Of a stretch of DNA of 64,000 nucleotides, positions 11,962-27,146 are shown in pieces. Each line of letters begins with the position of its first letter. Within the stretch, counting starts at the first letter, position 1. Under the pieces are notes generated by a model, which was not told where the DNA came from, did not search any database, and saw nothing but the letters and a program-made list of their open reading frames with translations. The DNA is from Tillandsia leiboldiana (lineage: Eukaryota > Streptophyta > Magnoliopsida > Poales > Bromeliaceae). The stretch spans positions 11,407,722 to 11,471,721 of the forward strand of contig CM055080.1 of assembly GCA_029204045.2 (NCBI GenBank), given 5' to 3'. The translations under genes were made by a program, and so were the position numbers.

Positions 11962-12255
11962 AAAATAAATATTTAGTTAAAAAAACATGAGTAAATCTTA
12001 GTGGTGCACAGATTAAGGTGTACTCTAGATGTATCATATATTAGATAGTAAAGCCAATCAGAAAAGGTATAGTAATTTTATATTTGAAAAATACTAAATA
12101 AAATTGCATATGTTCTGTTTGGATAGTCCGACATCTTCTTCAGCATATTTTTTTTATCTTATTTCAACAACATATATATGGTCTTTAGTATACGGCAAGT
12201 ATGATCAAATATTTGAAACGAATAATTTTTTTTTAAAATAAAAAACAACTTAGAA

Positions 12256-12257
<2 letters not shown>

Positions 12258-12304
<47 letters not shown>
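12258..12304. repeat. (TA)n microsatellite
   Basis: TA repeat of about 47 bases in AT-rich DNA. Confidence 0.95.
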
Positions 12305-12308
<4 letters not shown>

Positions 12309-12599
12309 CAAATAAGTCAACATTGGATTTGGATATTAATTTAAACAGAAGCATAAAATAAAAAATAATTGATTAATAAATATTATTTCTAATATAAAAT
12401 AAAGGGATTGCAATAAGAAAGACTTTCCCTGGAGACCGCAAAGTAGGCTGCATCCGGCCGGCCAGTGTGCGACCCACACACGTCCCCATCCATCCTTTTT
12501 AGGGAATGGGGGGAGGAAAACGACATAAAACAGCTGGAGCATGAGATTAGGATTTAGGACGTACGTTGCCCCAGCCCCATCCTCACAAGTGTACGGCTG

Positions 12600-12690
12600 C
12601 CCGACCCCCGAGCCCCCCCCCCCCCCCCCCCCCCCCACCCCCTTCTCCCCTCCCCCTCTCCCTCCCCCTCTCCCTCTCCGCGCTGGCTGT
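12600..12690. repeat. Poly-C tract and CCCTCTCC-rich region
   Basis: A C run of roughly 28 bases (from about 12609) followed by cctccccctctcc repeats. The following 150 bp look like a pyrimidine-rich leader, but no coding exon was found downstream. Confidence 0.8.
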
Positions 12691-16999
<4,309 letters not shown>

Positions 17000-17018
17000 C
17001 ACACACACACACAGAGAA

Positions 17019-17159
17019 TTAGGTTACTATGCTATCAATAATACCAAGTTATTGGTGCTGTTAAGCTTTTAGCCTTTGGATTAAAGAATGTGTGGTAAAT
17101 CCAACGCTGAAAAACTTGGTAACACCAAGTGCTTAGTGCTATCGATAGCATAGTAGCCG

Positions 17160-17162
<3 letters not shown>
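17019..17162. mobile_element. Family-B MITE, short copy
   Basis: The left end 'ggttactatgctatcaataa' pairs with the right end 'ctatcgatagcatagtagcc' as inverted repeats. The interior contains 'ggtgctgttaagcttttagc'. It is followed directly by a (TA)n tract (17163-17220). Confidence 0.8.
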
Positions 17163-17221
<59 letters not shown>

Positions 17222-17223
<2 letters not shown>

Positions 17224-17642
17224 GAGCTCCTATACTTTTAAAAGTACCAAATCATTGATGCTGGTAGGTTTTTAGTACTTAGATGAAAAGATGTGTGGTT
17301 AGGATGATAGTAGGCCATTGGGTTAGGTGAGTATTTGGTGGAATAGAATGATCTAAGGAATAAAATTAGTTAAAGAGATAGATCTAACGGTAGAAAACTT
17401 ACAAGCATTAATTGCTTGGTGCTTATACTATCGGTAGCACCAAGCAATTGGTGCTATTAAATTTTCAACCATTGGATGAACAATGTGCGGTTGGGATTAA
17501 AATAGTTTCATAGGATTTTTACTATTTAACAACCATCCACTAATCTTAAGAGACCACTATCATTCCAACCGCACATTTTTTAATCGAAGGGCTAAAAAAT
17601 TGATAGCACCAATGACGTGGTGCTATCGATAGTATTCAAACC

Positions 17643-17647
<5 letters not shown>
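17222..17647. mobile_element. Compound family-B MITE (two adjoining copies)
   Basis: The sequence looks like two related copies end to end, joined near 17432 at 'ctatcggtagcaccaagcaa'. Both have the ...accaa.../...ggtgctatcgatagta ends. (TA)n tracts flank the block on both sides. Confidence 0.65.

Positions 17648-17734
<87 letters not shown>
17648..17734. repeat. (TA)n microsatellite
   Basis: About 87 bases of TA between two family-B copies. Confidence 0.95.
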
Positions 17735-17738
<4 letters not shown>

Positions 17739-17960
17739 TGTTACTATATTTATAAAAGTACTAAGCAAATGATGCTTGTAAGTTTTATACCGTTAGATCT
17801 ACCCTTTTGACTAATTCCAATATTAGATCATGCTATTTTATCAACCAACCACTAAATCCAAGGGACCCATTATCATCCTAACCATACATATTTTCATCTA
17901 AGCGCTAAAAATCTATCAGCACCAATAATTTAATATTTTTATAAAAATAAAAGATCAATT
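17735..17960. mobile_element. Family-B MITE, diverged copy
   Basis: Begins 'gtcttgttactatatttata' and ends 'tttataaaaataaaagatca' with family-B interior motifs ('gacccattatcatcctaacc'). It is more degraded than its neighbours. Confidence 0.6.
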
Positions 17961-19020
17961 ATATATATATATTTTCAGCAAAGAGTTAATGATACAGAAT
18001 AGTTTTGTGTGACCTAATTTAGGATTAAGCCGATTCGGAGAGAAACCGTGAAATTAGTTGTGCATCGAGAGGAGTATTGGGCGAGGAGGCCAAACAGTTG
18101 TCTTTCTTCTTTTGGATGTGTGACTGTGTTATGGAAAGAGAAACCCACCCGAATTTAGTTTGTGGTTGACAAGGACACCTGCCCTTTGATTAGCCCCAAT
18201 CGGCTCTCCCGGTCAATCCCAACGCTTGGCCCTTGATTAAGTCCGATAGGGTATCCTGGTCAATCTCATCGATTAAATGTGTCTCTCCTTCTCTAGGTGA
18301 CAAATTACAACTGGCATGTGGAAAATGATAACACCACAATTAATGAAAATTATTATTTGGCACAAGTGCTACCACCTCGTGTTTAATTATTTGATTCTAA
18401 AATATTTTAAAAATAAATTAAGACCGCAACATTAAATTTTAACAAACTATTTATTTTAAGATGCTCACTATGAGCTCAAATTACTAATATTTTTGTATAT
18501 ATTTATATTTTCCAGAGGTAAAATTTTATTTTCTCCTGCACCGGTCTCAAAAATCCTCTCTGAGTCTCTTATAACAAAAGCAAAGATAAATTTTAACGCT
18601 GCACATGCATGTTGGTAAACAATTGTTGTCAAACAATGATACTTCATTATCAAACAATGTTACCAAGAAAACTAATTGTTGAATATGAAGATTAAATATT
18701 GGTGATAACTGTTAATACAGGATACTAACAGATCAAATTTGATATTAAAAGTTGAAACTCAAACGATCCAATATTTCAAATAAGTCTGAACTTCAAAAGG
18801 ATTCAACCAGCCCGCGCCGTTTCCAGATAAACAACTCGAAACTGAAAAAAAATCTTACAAAAGAAAATAAAAAACATTGAACTAGAATATGGAAAGAGCG
18901 TATCTTTCAGTTCTATAATTGGTCAGTTCAGTACTGGAACTGATCCGAATTAAAAGGAGGTACCAACAGCGTTAATCCTCACCAAATCTAGGACTCTTTT
19001 GGTAGCTCGGTCAACTCTCC
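17961..19020. other. Intergenic DNA upstream of CYP707A
   Basis: No gene supported. The last few hundred bases before 19,020 are less AT-rich and probably include distal promoter sequence of the P450 gene. Confidence 0.5.
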
Positions 19021-19035
19021 ACAGCCAGCGCTGAC

Positions 19036-19047
19036 GTACACGTGGCG
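19036..19047 (+). promoter_or_regulatory. G-box / ABRE-like element upstream of CYP707A
   Basis: CACGTG at 19039-19044 in the context TACACGTGGCGC, i.e. an ACGTGGC abscisic acid response element, about 200 bp upstream of the TATA box. ABRE-containing promoters are bound by ABF/AREB bZIP factors. ABA-induced expression of its own catabolic gene is known for the CYP707A family, so the position makes sense, but function here is inferred. Confidence 0.6.
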
Positions 19048-19236
19048 CTCGCCCGATTCACCACCCATCCCATCTCCTGCGCTCGCTCTCTTACCCGGTT
19101 TTCTTCTCCCGGTCACTCCCTTTCACCACGCCATTCAAAATGGTATTCATAGGATCGACTATCGAGTGAGCTGGAGCGAGATTCTATGGGTGGTTTCGAG
19201 CTGTATTACTTTGCCCCTTTCCCCCACTCCGTCCCT

Positions 19237-19244
19237 TATAAATA
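19237..19244 (+). promoter_or_regulatory. TATA box of CYP707A
   Basis: TATAAATA in a CCC-flanked context, 173 bp upstream of the start codon. Transcription would be expected to begin around 19,265-19,275, giving a leader of about 140 bases. Confidence 0.7.
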
Positions 19245-19409
19245 CCTCTCCATCTCTCCCTTCCGTCTCACGCAGCACCACCAGAACCAAAACCAAATCA
19301 TATTATATATTAAATTAATTAATCGGAAGCCATCAACCAGGCCGATCAGGGATCAGGGGAGAGTAACTCGATCCCTCTCTCCCCCTTCGGCTTTCGGCGC
19401 CCGGCAGCA

Positions 19410-22386
19410 ATGAGTCCCAGCGGTTATACCTCCTCCATTACCGCAATCCTTTCATCATCGCTGCTCCCACCATCCGTCCTGATGATCGTTTGCCTCCTCT
19501 TCCTCTTCCTCGCGTATCGTCTGGCCCTCACGGCCTTCTCTTCTTCCTCCCCTCTTGCCGCCGCCGCCGCCGCCGCAGCAGCAGCAGCAGGAGCAGCGCG
19601 CAAGCTGCCTCTGCCGCCGGGCTCCATGGGCTGGCCCTATATCGGAGAGACCTTCCAGCTCTACTCCAACTGCAATCCCAACATCTTCTTCGCCCTCAAA
19701 CAGAAGAGGTCAGTAGTATTAATTAGTGCCCGATCCCGATCCCGATCCCAATCCCCAATCCTCAATCCCGACCGATCGACGACGGATGCTGCTTTATTTA
19801 TGCGCTGTGAAGGGTGGTCCAAATTGGTACCTCGCTCACCTGGCCACCCGCCCACGTATAATTTATGTGTGTATATATATATATATATATAAATACATAT
19901 ATATTTATGTATATATGTATTGTATGTCTGTATAGATACGGGTCGATCTTCAAGACCCACATACTGGGGTGCCCCTGCGTGATGGTGTCGAGTCCGGAGG
20001 CGGCCAGGCTGGTTCTCGTCACGCGGGCTCACCTGTTCAAGCCCACCTTCCCGGCCAGTAAGGAGTGCATGCTGGGTCCCCAGGCCATCTTCTTCCAGCA
20101 GGGGGAGTACCATGCCCGCCTCAGACGCCTCGTCCTCCGCGCCTTCATGCCGGACGGAATCCGAGGCTTCGTCCCGGACATTGAGTCCGTCGCACTTTGC
20201 GCCCTCCGCTCCTGGGACGGCCGCATGATCAACACCTTCCAAGAGATGAAGACGGTCAGTCCCCCATTCATCTTCCCACCGTCACTCTCGTTAAGGGTCA
20301 AACCGGCCGGCCGGGAAAATTCAAACCTTCCATTTTCCGGTTTCAAATAGGTTTATCAATCCGGCCGCCCGGTTAACCGATGGTTGAACAGAACAAAATA
20401 AAAAAAAAACCGCCGTTACGCAAATAAGAAATCCGAACAAATCGACAAAATATACCGTAATACAAAAGCATAAACATAAAAAGAAAAAAAAAAAAAAAAA
20501 AAAAAAAATTGGAAGAATCTAAAAGAGACCGGGACAGGCGCCATGGCGGCGCTCTTTAGGGATGGTAAGAGGGGGAAGATCGAGACGGAAGGTTGGGAAA
20601 ATAAGTCTTCAGAAAATTGGGAACCGGAATCAAACCAATTTGCACAAAAACTGAACTTTTGGTTCGAATCATAGTTAGCAACTTTTTCGGTCCAAATGAA
20701 CACCCTTTCTGCACCCCCAACATACTCTGTATATATTTGGAATGGAGATTCTAACTCTACTTCCGTACATCGTGCTATCTTTTTTCAGTATGCACTGAAT
20801 GTGGCGCTCCTATCTATATTCGGCAAGGATGAAATTTCGTACATGGAAGAGCTGAAGCAGTGCTACTACACTCTCGAGAAGGGCTATAACTCCATGCCCG
20901 TCAACCTGCCGGGAACCCTCTTCCACAAAGCAATGAAGGCAAGGAAGCAGCTGGGTCAGATTGTGGCCAAGATCATCTCTTCCCGGAGACAGAGGAAGGT
21001 CGGCGTTGCCAGCGGCCTGCTCGGGTCTTTCATGGAGGCTAAGGAAGCCCTCACTGAAGAGCAGATCAGCGACAACATCATTGGCGTCGTCTTTGCCGCG
21101 AGAGATACTACAGCAAGTGTGCTCACCTGGATCGTCAAGTTCCTCGGAGAGAATCCCGCCGTCCTGCAAGCCGTCACTGTAACCTCCTCCTCTCTCTCTC
21201 TCTCTCTCTCTCTCGCTCCCATGCATTCTCTTATTAAGTAATGCATGGATGAAAAAAAATCTGATTTTGATTGGCTCTGATCATTTGCCCAGGAAGAGCA
21301 GGAGGAAATCATGAAGAGCAAAGAAGTGGATGAGGAAGACAAGTCTCTGAGTTGGGCTGATACCAAGAGGATGCCGGTGACTTCGAGGGTGATTCAGGAG
21401 ACGATGAGGGTCGCCTCCATCCTATCCTTCACCTTCAGAGAAGCTGTGCAAGATGTCGAGCTCGAAGGTGAGTTCCTCTTCTTTTTTTTTCTTTTTCTTT
21501 TTCTCTTGCATTTTGTCCCGTCTGTTGGTTTGACTTGCGGATATTTGGTTAAATCAGGATATCTCATTCCAAAGGGATGGAAAGTGATGCCGCTCTTCAG
21601 AAACATTCATCACAGCCCCGACAACTTTCCCAACCCAGAAAAATTTGATCCCTCCAGGTTTGAGGTGAGAGAAATGAAAAAAAAAAAGAAAAAAAAAAAA
21701 AGAGAAAAGCATAACGATTTTAACAAAAGGGATAGCGTGCGGCGTTAATCGCTACGCGAAGCTGCGGCAAAGTGGATCGTCTCTTACATATTTTCCTCCC
21801 GAACCTTGTTCAGGTTTCTCCAAAGCCCAATACCTTCATGCCGTTCGGAAATGGGTCCCACTCGTGCCCCGGGAACGAGTTGGCCAAGCTGGAGATGCTG
21901 GTCCTGCTCCATCACCTCACCACCAAATACAGGTCGGCATCCTGCCCCAAAGGCGACGTCGTATTGCAATCATCTACTATTTCCTTATAAATGTCTCGAG
22001 CAACTAGTCGGTCAATGTTAGTATATATATATATATATATATATATTTTAATCCCAATCATCTATTAAACCAAAGGATTTATTATCATCTCAACCATATA
22101 TTTTTTAATCTAAAAATTAAAAACTTAATAGTACCAATAATTTGATACTATTAATAATATTTATATATATATATATATATATGAAAGGGAATGCCAGCTA
22201 TATTAATTCTTAAAAATTATGTGCATAATCTGATTTCGTCTGAAAAAACTGACTGATTTACTTGTATGAATGTTGTATTTTCCTTCTGTCAGGTGGTCCG
22301 TATCAGGTTCGCAGAGTGGAATACAGTTTGGCCCTTTCGCTCTGCCGCTGAATGGGTTGCCCATGACTTTCTCACGCAAGATTTGA
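19410..22386 (+). CDS. CYP707A: Abscisic acid 8'-hydroxylase, cytochrome P450 family CYP707A
   Basis: Seven exons join into 1,503 bases (500 residues): 19410-19708, 19936-20254, 20789-21178, 21293-21467, 21558-21664, 21814-21932, 22293-22386. All introns are GT-AG and the phases agree. The product is an ER-anchored monooxygenase that hydroxylates ABA at C-8', the committed step to phaseic acid. It has an N-terminal membrane anchor (about residues 20-43), an 11-alanine run (50-60), a proline hinge LPLPPG, I-helix AARDTTAS (309-316), ExxR as ETMR (372-375) and heme loop PFGNGSHSCPG with Cys448. Diagnostic CYP707A strings include YGSIFKTHILGCPCVM and GYNSMPVNLPGTLFHK. Length is slightly above the family norm owing to the alanine insert. 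The start codon at 19410 is the only one giving the anchor. Intron 6 contains family-B MITE sequence. Which CYP707A paralogue this is cannot be told. Confidence 0.96.
22023..22181. mobile_element. Family-B MITE remnant in CYP707A intron 6
   Basis: Between two (TA)n tracts (22023-22047 and 22160-22181), sequence such as 'tctattaaaccaaaggattt' and 'gatactattaataatattta' matches the right half of the MITE at 7274-7500. Only about 110 bp is left. It lies about 110 bp upstream of the last exon's acceptor. Confidence 0.65.
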
Positions 22387-22809
22387 ATCCACGCCCGCAT
22401 CAACTTCATCCCAATTGTTGCCAAATACAGGACGACTGCAGGCAAAGAATGCACGCATCACCTCCGCAAGGTTCGGTTGATGCAGAGGAAAGTGATTGCA
22501 ATTCCAAAGGCAGGAAATCATACTAGCTGAAGCAATTACTAGTTATACTATGCAAGTAGAAATAGCACAGCTGAAAGTGGGAGATGCAAAGCCTCTTCCG
22601 CTGCAAAGCCCATATCCTCTCTGGATCTTTACAAGAAAGAAAGATCCGTTATGGACGACAAAATATCCCTAGGAAGGGAATTATACCGTGTCTTCGTTTC
22701 TACATTTGTTTATAACTTTTTCGTCAGAAAGAAATTAAGAATTGTAAAATAAACATTAGAGGAGGTTTTCTAAGAGGAATTGTAGATTCTGGCGATCCAT
22801 CAATCAATC

Positions 22810-22815
22810 AATAAA
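22810..22815 (+). terminator. Polyadenylation signal candidate for CYP707A
   Basis: AATAAA followed by a second AATAAAAG about 15 bases downstream, 424 bases after the stop codon. Plant signals are loose, so an earlier site is possible. Confidence 0.45.
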
Positions 22816-23580
22816 ATCAAAATAAAAGGCAATAGATATGACTCTTTAAAAAATGTACGCCTCATTGGATAATACTACTTAAGTAAGTTATTCGGCAATA
22901 TAAGCCAAGAATTTTTATGTTGGACAACTTTCAGATGTAACATTTAAGAACTAGTGTTGATATGATTTTAAGAGAAAGATAGCATGTTATTTGTTTCGTT
23001 TATTTTGAAATAAAAAATGTGAAGCAATAAGACTTCCAACTCGGAAGACCTCGGATATCAACTTAGCTGGAAATGCTACACCCAAGAGTTTCTATTTTGC
23101 GACCAATTTTGAGAAAGTTAAGTCCCATGATTTTAGTAGAACTATAAAAGAACTAGGTGTTTAGGTGAATTGGTTTTGGGCCAGGCCCGGCCTTTTAACG
23201 GAAATAGGATTGCAAAGCCCATTTTCCTTTTCCGAGTTTTAGTTTTAAAAACGAAATGCCGCCAAGGTGGAGAAAAATTAAATAAAACTAGTCTCATACA
23301 TGACTGGCCCAATCATGCATCTCAAGACAAATAGTTCCTTGCCAGTCATAACTGCGAGCCTAGTCGGACTAGGCCTTACGGCGCATAAAAAAATGGCCAC
23401 CATGCGGTCCTGTTTTTGATCCGGTTAGGCCCATTCTGGCCTTAGGCCTTTTAGTGGACCTTCGTACCGGGCTGATCTTTTTCTTTCCTTTTTATTTTAA
23501 AAATAATTTTTTTGTTCAAATCTATACCAATACATTAAAGGGGGAAGCCTGAAAGGCCTCCCCGCGTTTGGCGCCGAGAC
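22816..23580. other. Intergenic DNA with possible LINE tail fragment
   Basis: Around 22967-22990 'aagagaaagatagcatgtta' resembles the LINE 3' terminus at 11.8 and 50.3 kb, but no flanking duplication was found. The region 23180-23470 has ggcccggcc-type motifs reminiscent of the GC islands further right. No gene supported. Confidence 0.4.
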
Positions 23581-24270
23581 GTTCCGTCAGCTTGAGTAGA
23601 CAACTCACCTTTGCTTCACTGCTCTTCAGCTGCCTCTATCTCACCCGCCTCACCAGTTCCCTCTACGAGTAGACAGCTCAGCTCCATGTTGCTTCACTGC
23701 TCTTCAGCTCCCTCTATCTCGCCTCACCAACTCCCTCTATCGCTCAGCCCTCTCTCCCACCCACTCCGCGGCATGGCGACTCCTGAAACCGCGGAGTTGC
23801 CGCCGCGGGATGGCCGCTCCCTCTCTGCTCTAAGGGGGGCTTCGCACCTGCCTCCCACCCGCTCCCCGGCGCCTGAGACGTTCCGTCACCCACTCCGCGG
23901 CATGGCGACTCGACAGCGGACTTGCCGCCTCGGGATGCCCGCTCGCTCTCTGCTCTAAGGGGGGTTTCGCATCTCCCTCCCACCCACCCACTCCGCTGTA
24001 CCTCTCTGCTCTAAGGGGGGTCTCGCACCTGCCTCCCACCTGCTCCCCGTCGTGCCCACTCCTGCCATACCCGATCAATCTCTCCCTCTCTCTCTCCCCC
24101 CTTCTCTCCCTTACTTTATCCGAGTTGCCGCTGCGGAATGCCCTCTCCCTCTCTGCTCTAAGGGGGGTCTCGCACCTGCCTCCCACCTGCTCCCCGTCGT
24201 GCCCGCTCCTGCCATACCCGATCAATCTCTCCCTCTTTCTCTCCCCCCTTCTCTCCCTTACTTTATCCGG
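23581..24270 (+). repeat. C/T-rich tandem repeats ahead of the 24.7-kb gene
   Basis: The motif CTCTCTGCTCTAAGGGGGG starts at 23821, 23946, 24002 and 24149. The last two belong to a clear 147-bp direct repeat that also includes 'cctgcctcccacctgctccc' and 'gccatacccgatcaatctct'. A shorter duplication of 'ttgcttcactgctcttcagc' begins near 23611 and 23689. The pyrimidine-rich composition suits a promoter or leader region. Open frames across it are repetitive and not taken as genes. Confidence 0.75.
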
Positions 24271-24695
24271 GTATATATATACTGTCTGGCTGGTGAGTTG
24301 AATGTTGCAAGCGTGGATTACATCTAAAAAGAATATTGCATCTAATTTTGAAGGTGCCTCAGTTCTTTATTTCTCTGATTTATATTCAATCTTGCAAACG
24401 TGGAATATTTGCATCTAAATTGAAGGTAATTTGAAGGTGATTCCTTTCTTTCTCTCTCAGTTCTTTATATTTCTCTGATTTATACAGTTCCTCCTAGGTT
24501 TTTGCCATGGTTAATTAGGAAACTGTGCTTGCTAAATTTTGATTTCCTTCCATTCCGTTTAGGCTTCTCCCTTTAATGTATTGGTATATTGATGCTATAT
24601 TGGTATAGATATATATATATATAGATTTTGCTCTCTCTATGCTTGCCTGGGATTCTCAATACTTCCCTGGGATTCTTAATACTGCTGGTGCAGGC

Positions 24696-25241
24696 ATGGA
24701 TATCGTCACCATCTCTTTTAAGGATTTGCTATCACATGTAGTCGAAAAACTGGGTATCCCCGCGCCAAAGTACGGGCTGACTGTTGACACGTCTGCGCGA
24801 CTTATCGCTTTTGTCGATGTGGAGATCGAGAGGAACGACTCTGTTGTCGAGACCATCCGTTCATGGGGTTCGCCTGCCTGTGCTGCTGGACCATCTGAAG
24901 AAGAGGCAGCACGCAAATGTGTTAGTACTCTTCGTAGTGAACTTGGCTTCACTATTCAGGATGCAAATTTTGACGACGCTAAGTTTTACAAAAATTTGTA
25001 CGATCATCTCTCCGAACAATATAGCACACTTTCCTCGCAGCATACTACTCTCAAGTGGGACTACAAGATGCTGAAGAACTGTTATAACAAAGCTACCGAA
25101 GAAAGAGATCGTTTCTTAGCTGAGCGTTTTGAGATACATGAAAGTTTGGCGAAGGTGTATGAGATAATTACTGGATCTGCTCTGGTTATTGACACTCCTC
25201 AAACGTGTGCTGCCCAGGGTCCTTCTCATGTGTCCGAGTAG
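24696..25241 (+). CDS. Uncharacterised protein with double-stranded-RNA-binding-like domain
   Basis: A 181-residue frame preceded by a good splice acceptor (TGCTGGTGCAG ending 24693), so the start lies just inside a second exon with a 5' UTR intron; the frame is also open to an ATG at 24639. Residues about 5-85 have the layout of a DRBM fold: an N-terminal helix (FKDLLSHVVEKLG), PKYGLTVD, a strand AFVDVEIE, and a C-terminal helix SEEEAARKCVSTLR preceded by GSPACAAG. The basic KKxAK of canonical DRBMs is replaced by EEEAARK, so RNA binding is doubtful. Residues about 95-165 are helical and possibly coiled coil (ATEERDRFLAERFEI). Composition is protein-like and no stop interrupts. Function unknown. 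A short stretch of this exon recurs at 37.63 and 43.79 kb, showing the locus has been copied. Confidence 0.6.
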   Translation: MDIVTISFKDLLSHVVEKLGIPAPKYGLTVDTSARLIAFVDVEIERNDSVVETIRSWGSPACAAGPSEEEAARKCVSTLRSELGFTIQDANFDDAKFYKNLYDHLSEQYSTLSSQHTTLKWDYKMLKNCYNKATEERDRFLAERFEIHESLAKVYEIITGSALVIDTPQTCAAQGPSHVSE

Positions 25242-26001
25242 TTTTGCTATGCAGTCTATCTCCTTTTGGCTGACTAACTCTTTTTGTTTCCCTTTCATTT
25301 TGTTCACTCTTTTTAAAGAGGCTCATGGTAGTGCTTATCTTTAACTGTGCTATGTCTAATGGCTGCCGGCATGGACCAGCTCACATTTCATCGTTTTGCT
25401 CTTCGAACGTACTATGTTCTGTATAAAGTCGTGTATATGGCCCAATGTACTTCCCACACCAACGTGTTTAATAGCTATGTATATATGTATATCTGTATCT
25501 GTATGTATAAAGTTCTCCCAGTTGTACTATTGTTCTCGCTCTCTCTAATTTTCCTGACTATTGTTGCTTACGTCTTCCCTTCTTCTCAGGTGGGAACACT
25601 CCAATTTCATGTAAGGACAGATGGATCTCTCTATTGCTTGACTCATCTTCCTTTATTTCCTTTGGTTTGCTGGAGTTTGGGCTTCCCTACATTTGCTTAC
25701 TTATTTTGTTCCGTGTTTATACTTGAATGATTTAATGATCTACATTGCTATGCTTGATATTATAATCATAAAGCTGATTGGGCTTTGCCAGAGCCGGGGA
25801 AGCAAAGTTCACTTTCCTTGAATTAGGCATGGATGGTTTCTTTGGTCATGCAATCCCCTCTCATCCTTCTTTTTTTTTTTTTTTTTTTTTTAAGGCGGTG
25901 ATGATGCATTTGCAAAAAAAAAAAGAGAGTAAGAAATGGTCTACTAATTGGCCTTCAAAGAGGGATACATCTCCTTCTTCGTTTGTACTGGAATATTGCA
26001 C
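25242..26001. other. 3' flank of the DRBM-like gene
   Basis: T-rich sequence with an AT-rich patch, a T run near 25870-25891 and an A run near 25914-25924. Frames here are hydrophobic and tyrosine-rich from base composition only. It is likely 3' UTR and intergenic DNA. Confidence 0.45.
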
Positions 26002-26229
26002 GTGCATTATCTGGATGGTCTACACTGTATGCAACCGTTTTGCGCGTACCCGACGGGTGTCCATTATCTCGATGGCCTACACTGTATGCAACTATTTTGC
26101 GCGTATCCGGCGGGCGTGCATTATCTGGATGGCCTACAGTGTATGCAACTACTTTGCGCGTACCCGACGGTCGTGCATTACCTGGATGGCGTACAGTGTA
26201 TTCAACCATTTGTGCGTTGCTGATATACT
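26002..26229. repeat. 57-bp minisatellite, four units
   Basis: Unit starts, at 'gtgcattatctgg' or its variants, fall at 26002, 26059, 26116 and 26173, an exact 57-bp period (19 codons). Units differ by a few substitutions (acactgtatg/acagtgtatg; cgacggg/cggcggg). Because the period is a multiple of three, three forward frames and one reverse frame stay open. One of them gives a 19-residue repeat with VHYLDG and CMQ motifs. No homology recognised and no evidence of translation. Confidence 0.9.
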
Positions 26230-26558
26230 CCGTACTAATCTGAGCCTTATACTTATTTTTTTTACCCCCCCCCCCTTTGTTTCCGTATATTTATTCTTCG
26301 TTTTCTGCTTTGGTTTTATTTGATTTCCTTTTTACTTATTTTTTGAGCCTTATACTTCGTTCTCTGCGCCGTATACTTATTTTTTTACCCCTCCAGCCTT
26401 GCTTTTAGAATATTGGGAGGTTTTCTTCCATGAGTTCAGAATTTCATAATTTTTTTGTGCATGTTCTTATGATCTTGGTTGATGTCTGGTATTTTTTGTG
26501 AACGTTCTAAAATTGGGATTTTTTGGTACTTCTCACTGATGAAAAAACTTTGCTTGCA

Positions 26559-26710
<152 letters not shown>

Positions 26711-26719
26711 GTTTCTGCA

Positions 26720-27146
26720 GTTAAACTTGCTGAATGGGTCCTCAGTATATCTTCAAAGTGTTAAAAGCTTTATGCCAAGGCATTGAAAGCCATCAACTTT
26801 TAAAAATTGGTAGATTTTGCACTTCTGTGAAAGCCACTATAGATTATCTTCTATACATCTTAACTGTCAAATTAGTGACTCAAAGTTAATGTACAGTCGC
26901 AGCAATCATGAACTATAGCCTGATTTAAGATGTCATCCCATGTTCCATTATCATCACTTCGAAGTAGGAAACTAATTAATTCCCAGAAAAAAAAAAAGAA
27001 CCTTGCTGTAGGTCAGGTTTCAGTGGTTAACCATGGATCATCTTATTATCCAGTAATGCAGGACTCATCAGAATGAAATTGTAAATTACCAAATCATAGG
27101 ATGTGGTCTTGATATTTGACTTCGTTGCCTTATCATATTATACAGA
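26720..27146 (+). repeat. Duplicated block X1, left part
   Basis: Matches 34653-35078 closely (for example 'ttaaacttgctgaatgggtc', 'gccaaggcattgaaagccat', 'gttccattatcatcacttcg'). It continues after the solo LTR at 30148. Differences from the other copy are scattered substitutions and small indels, so it is older than the 6.16-kb tandem duplication. Confidence 0.9.
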
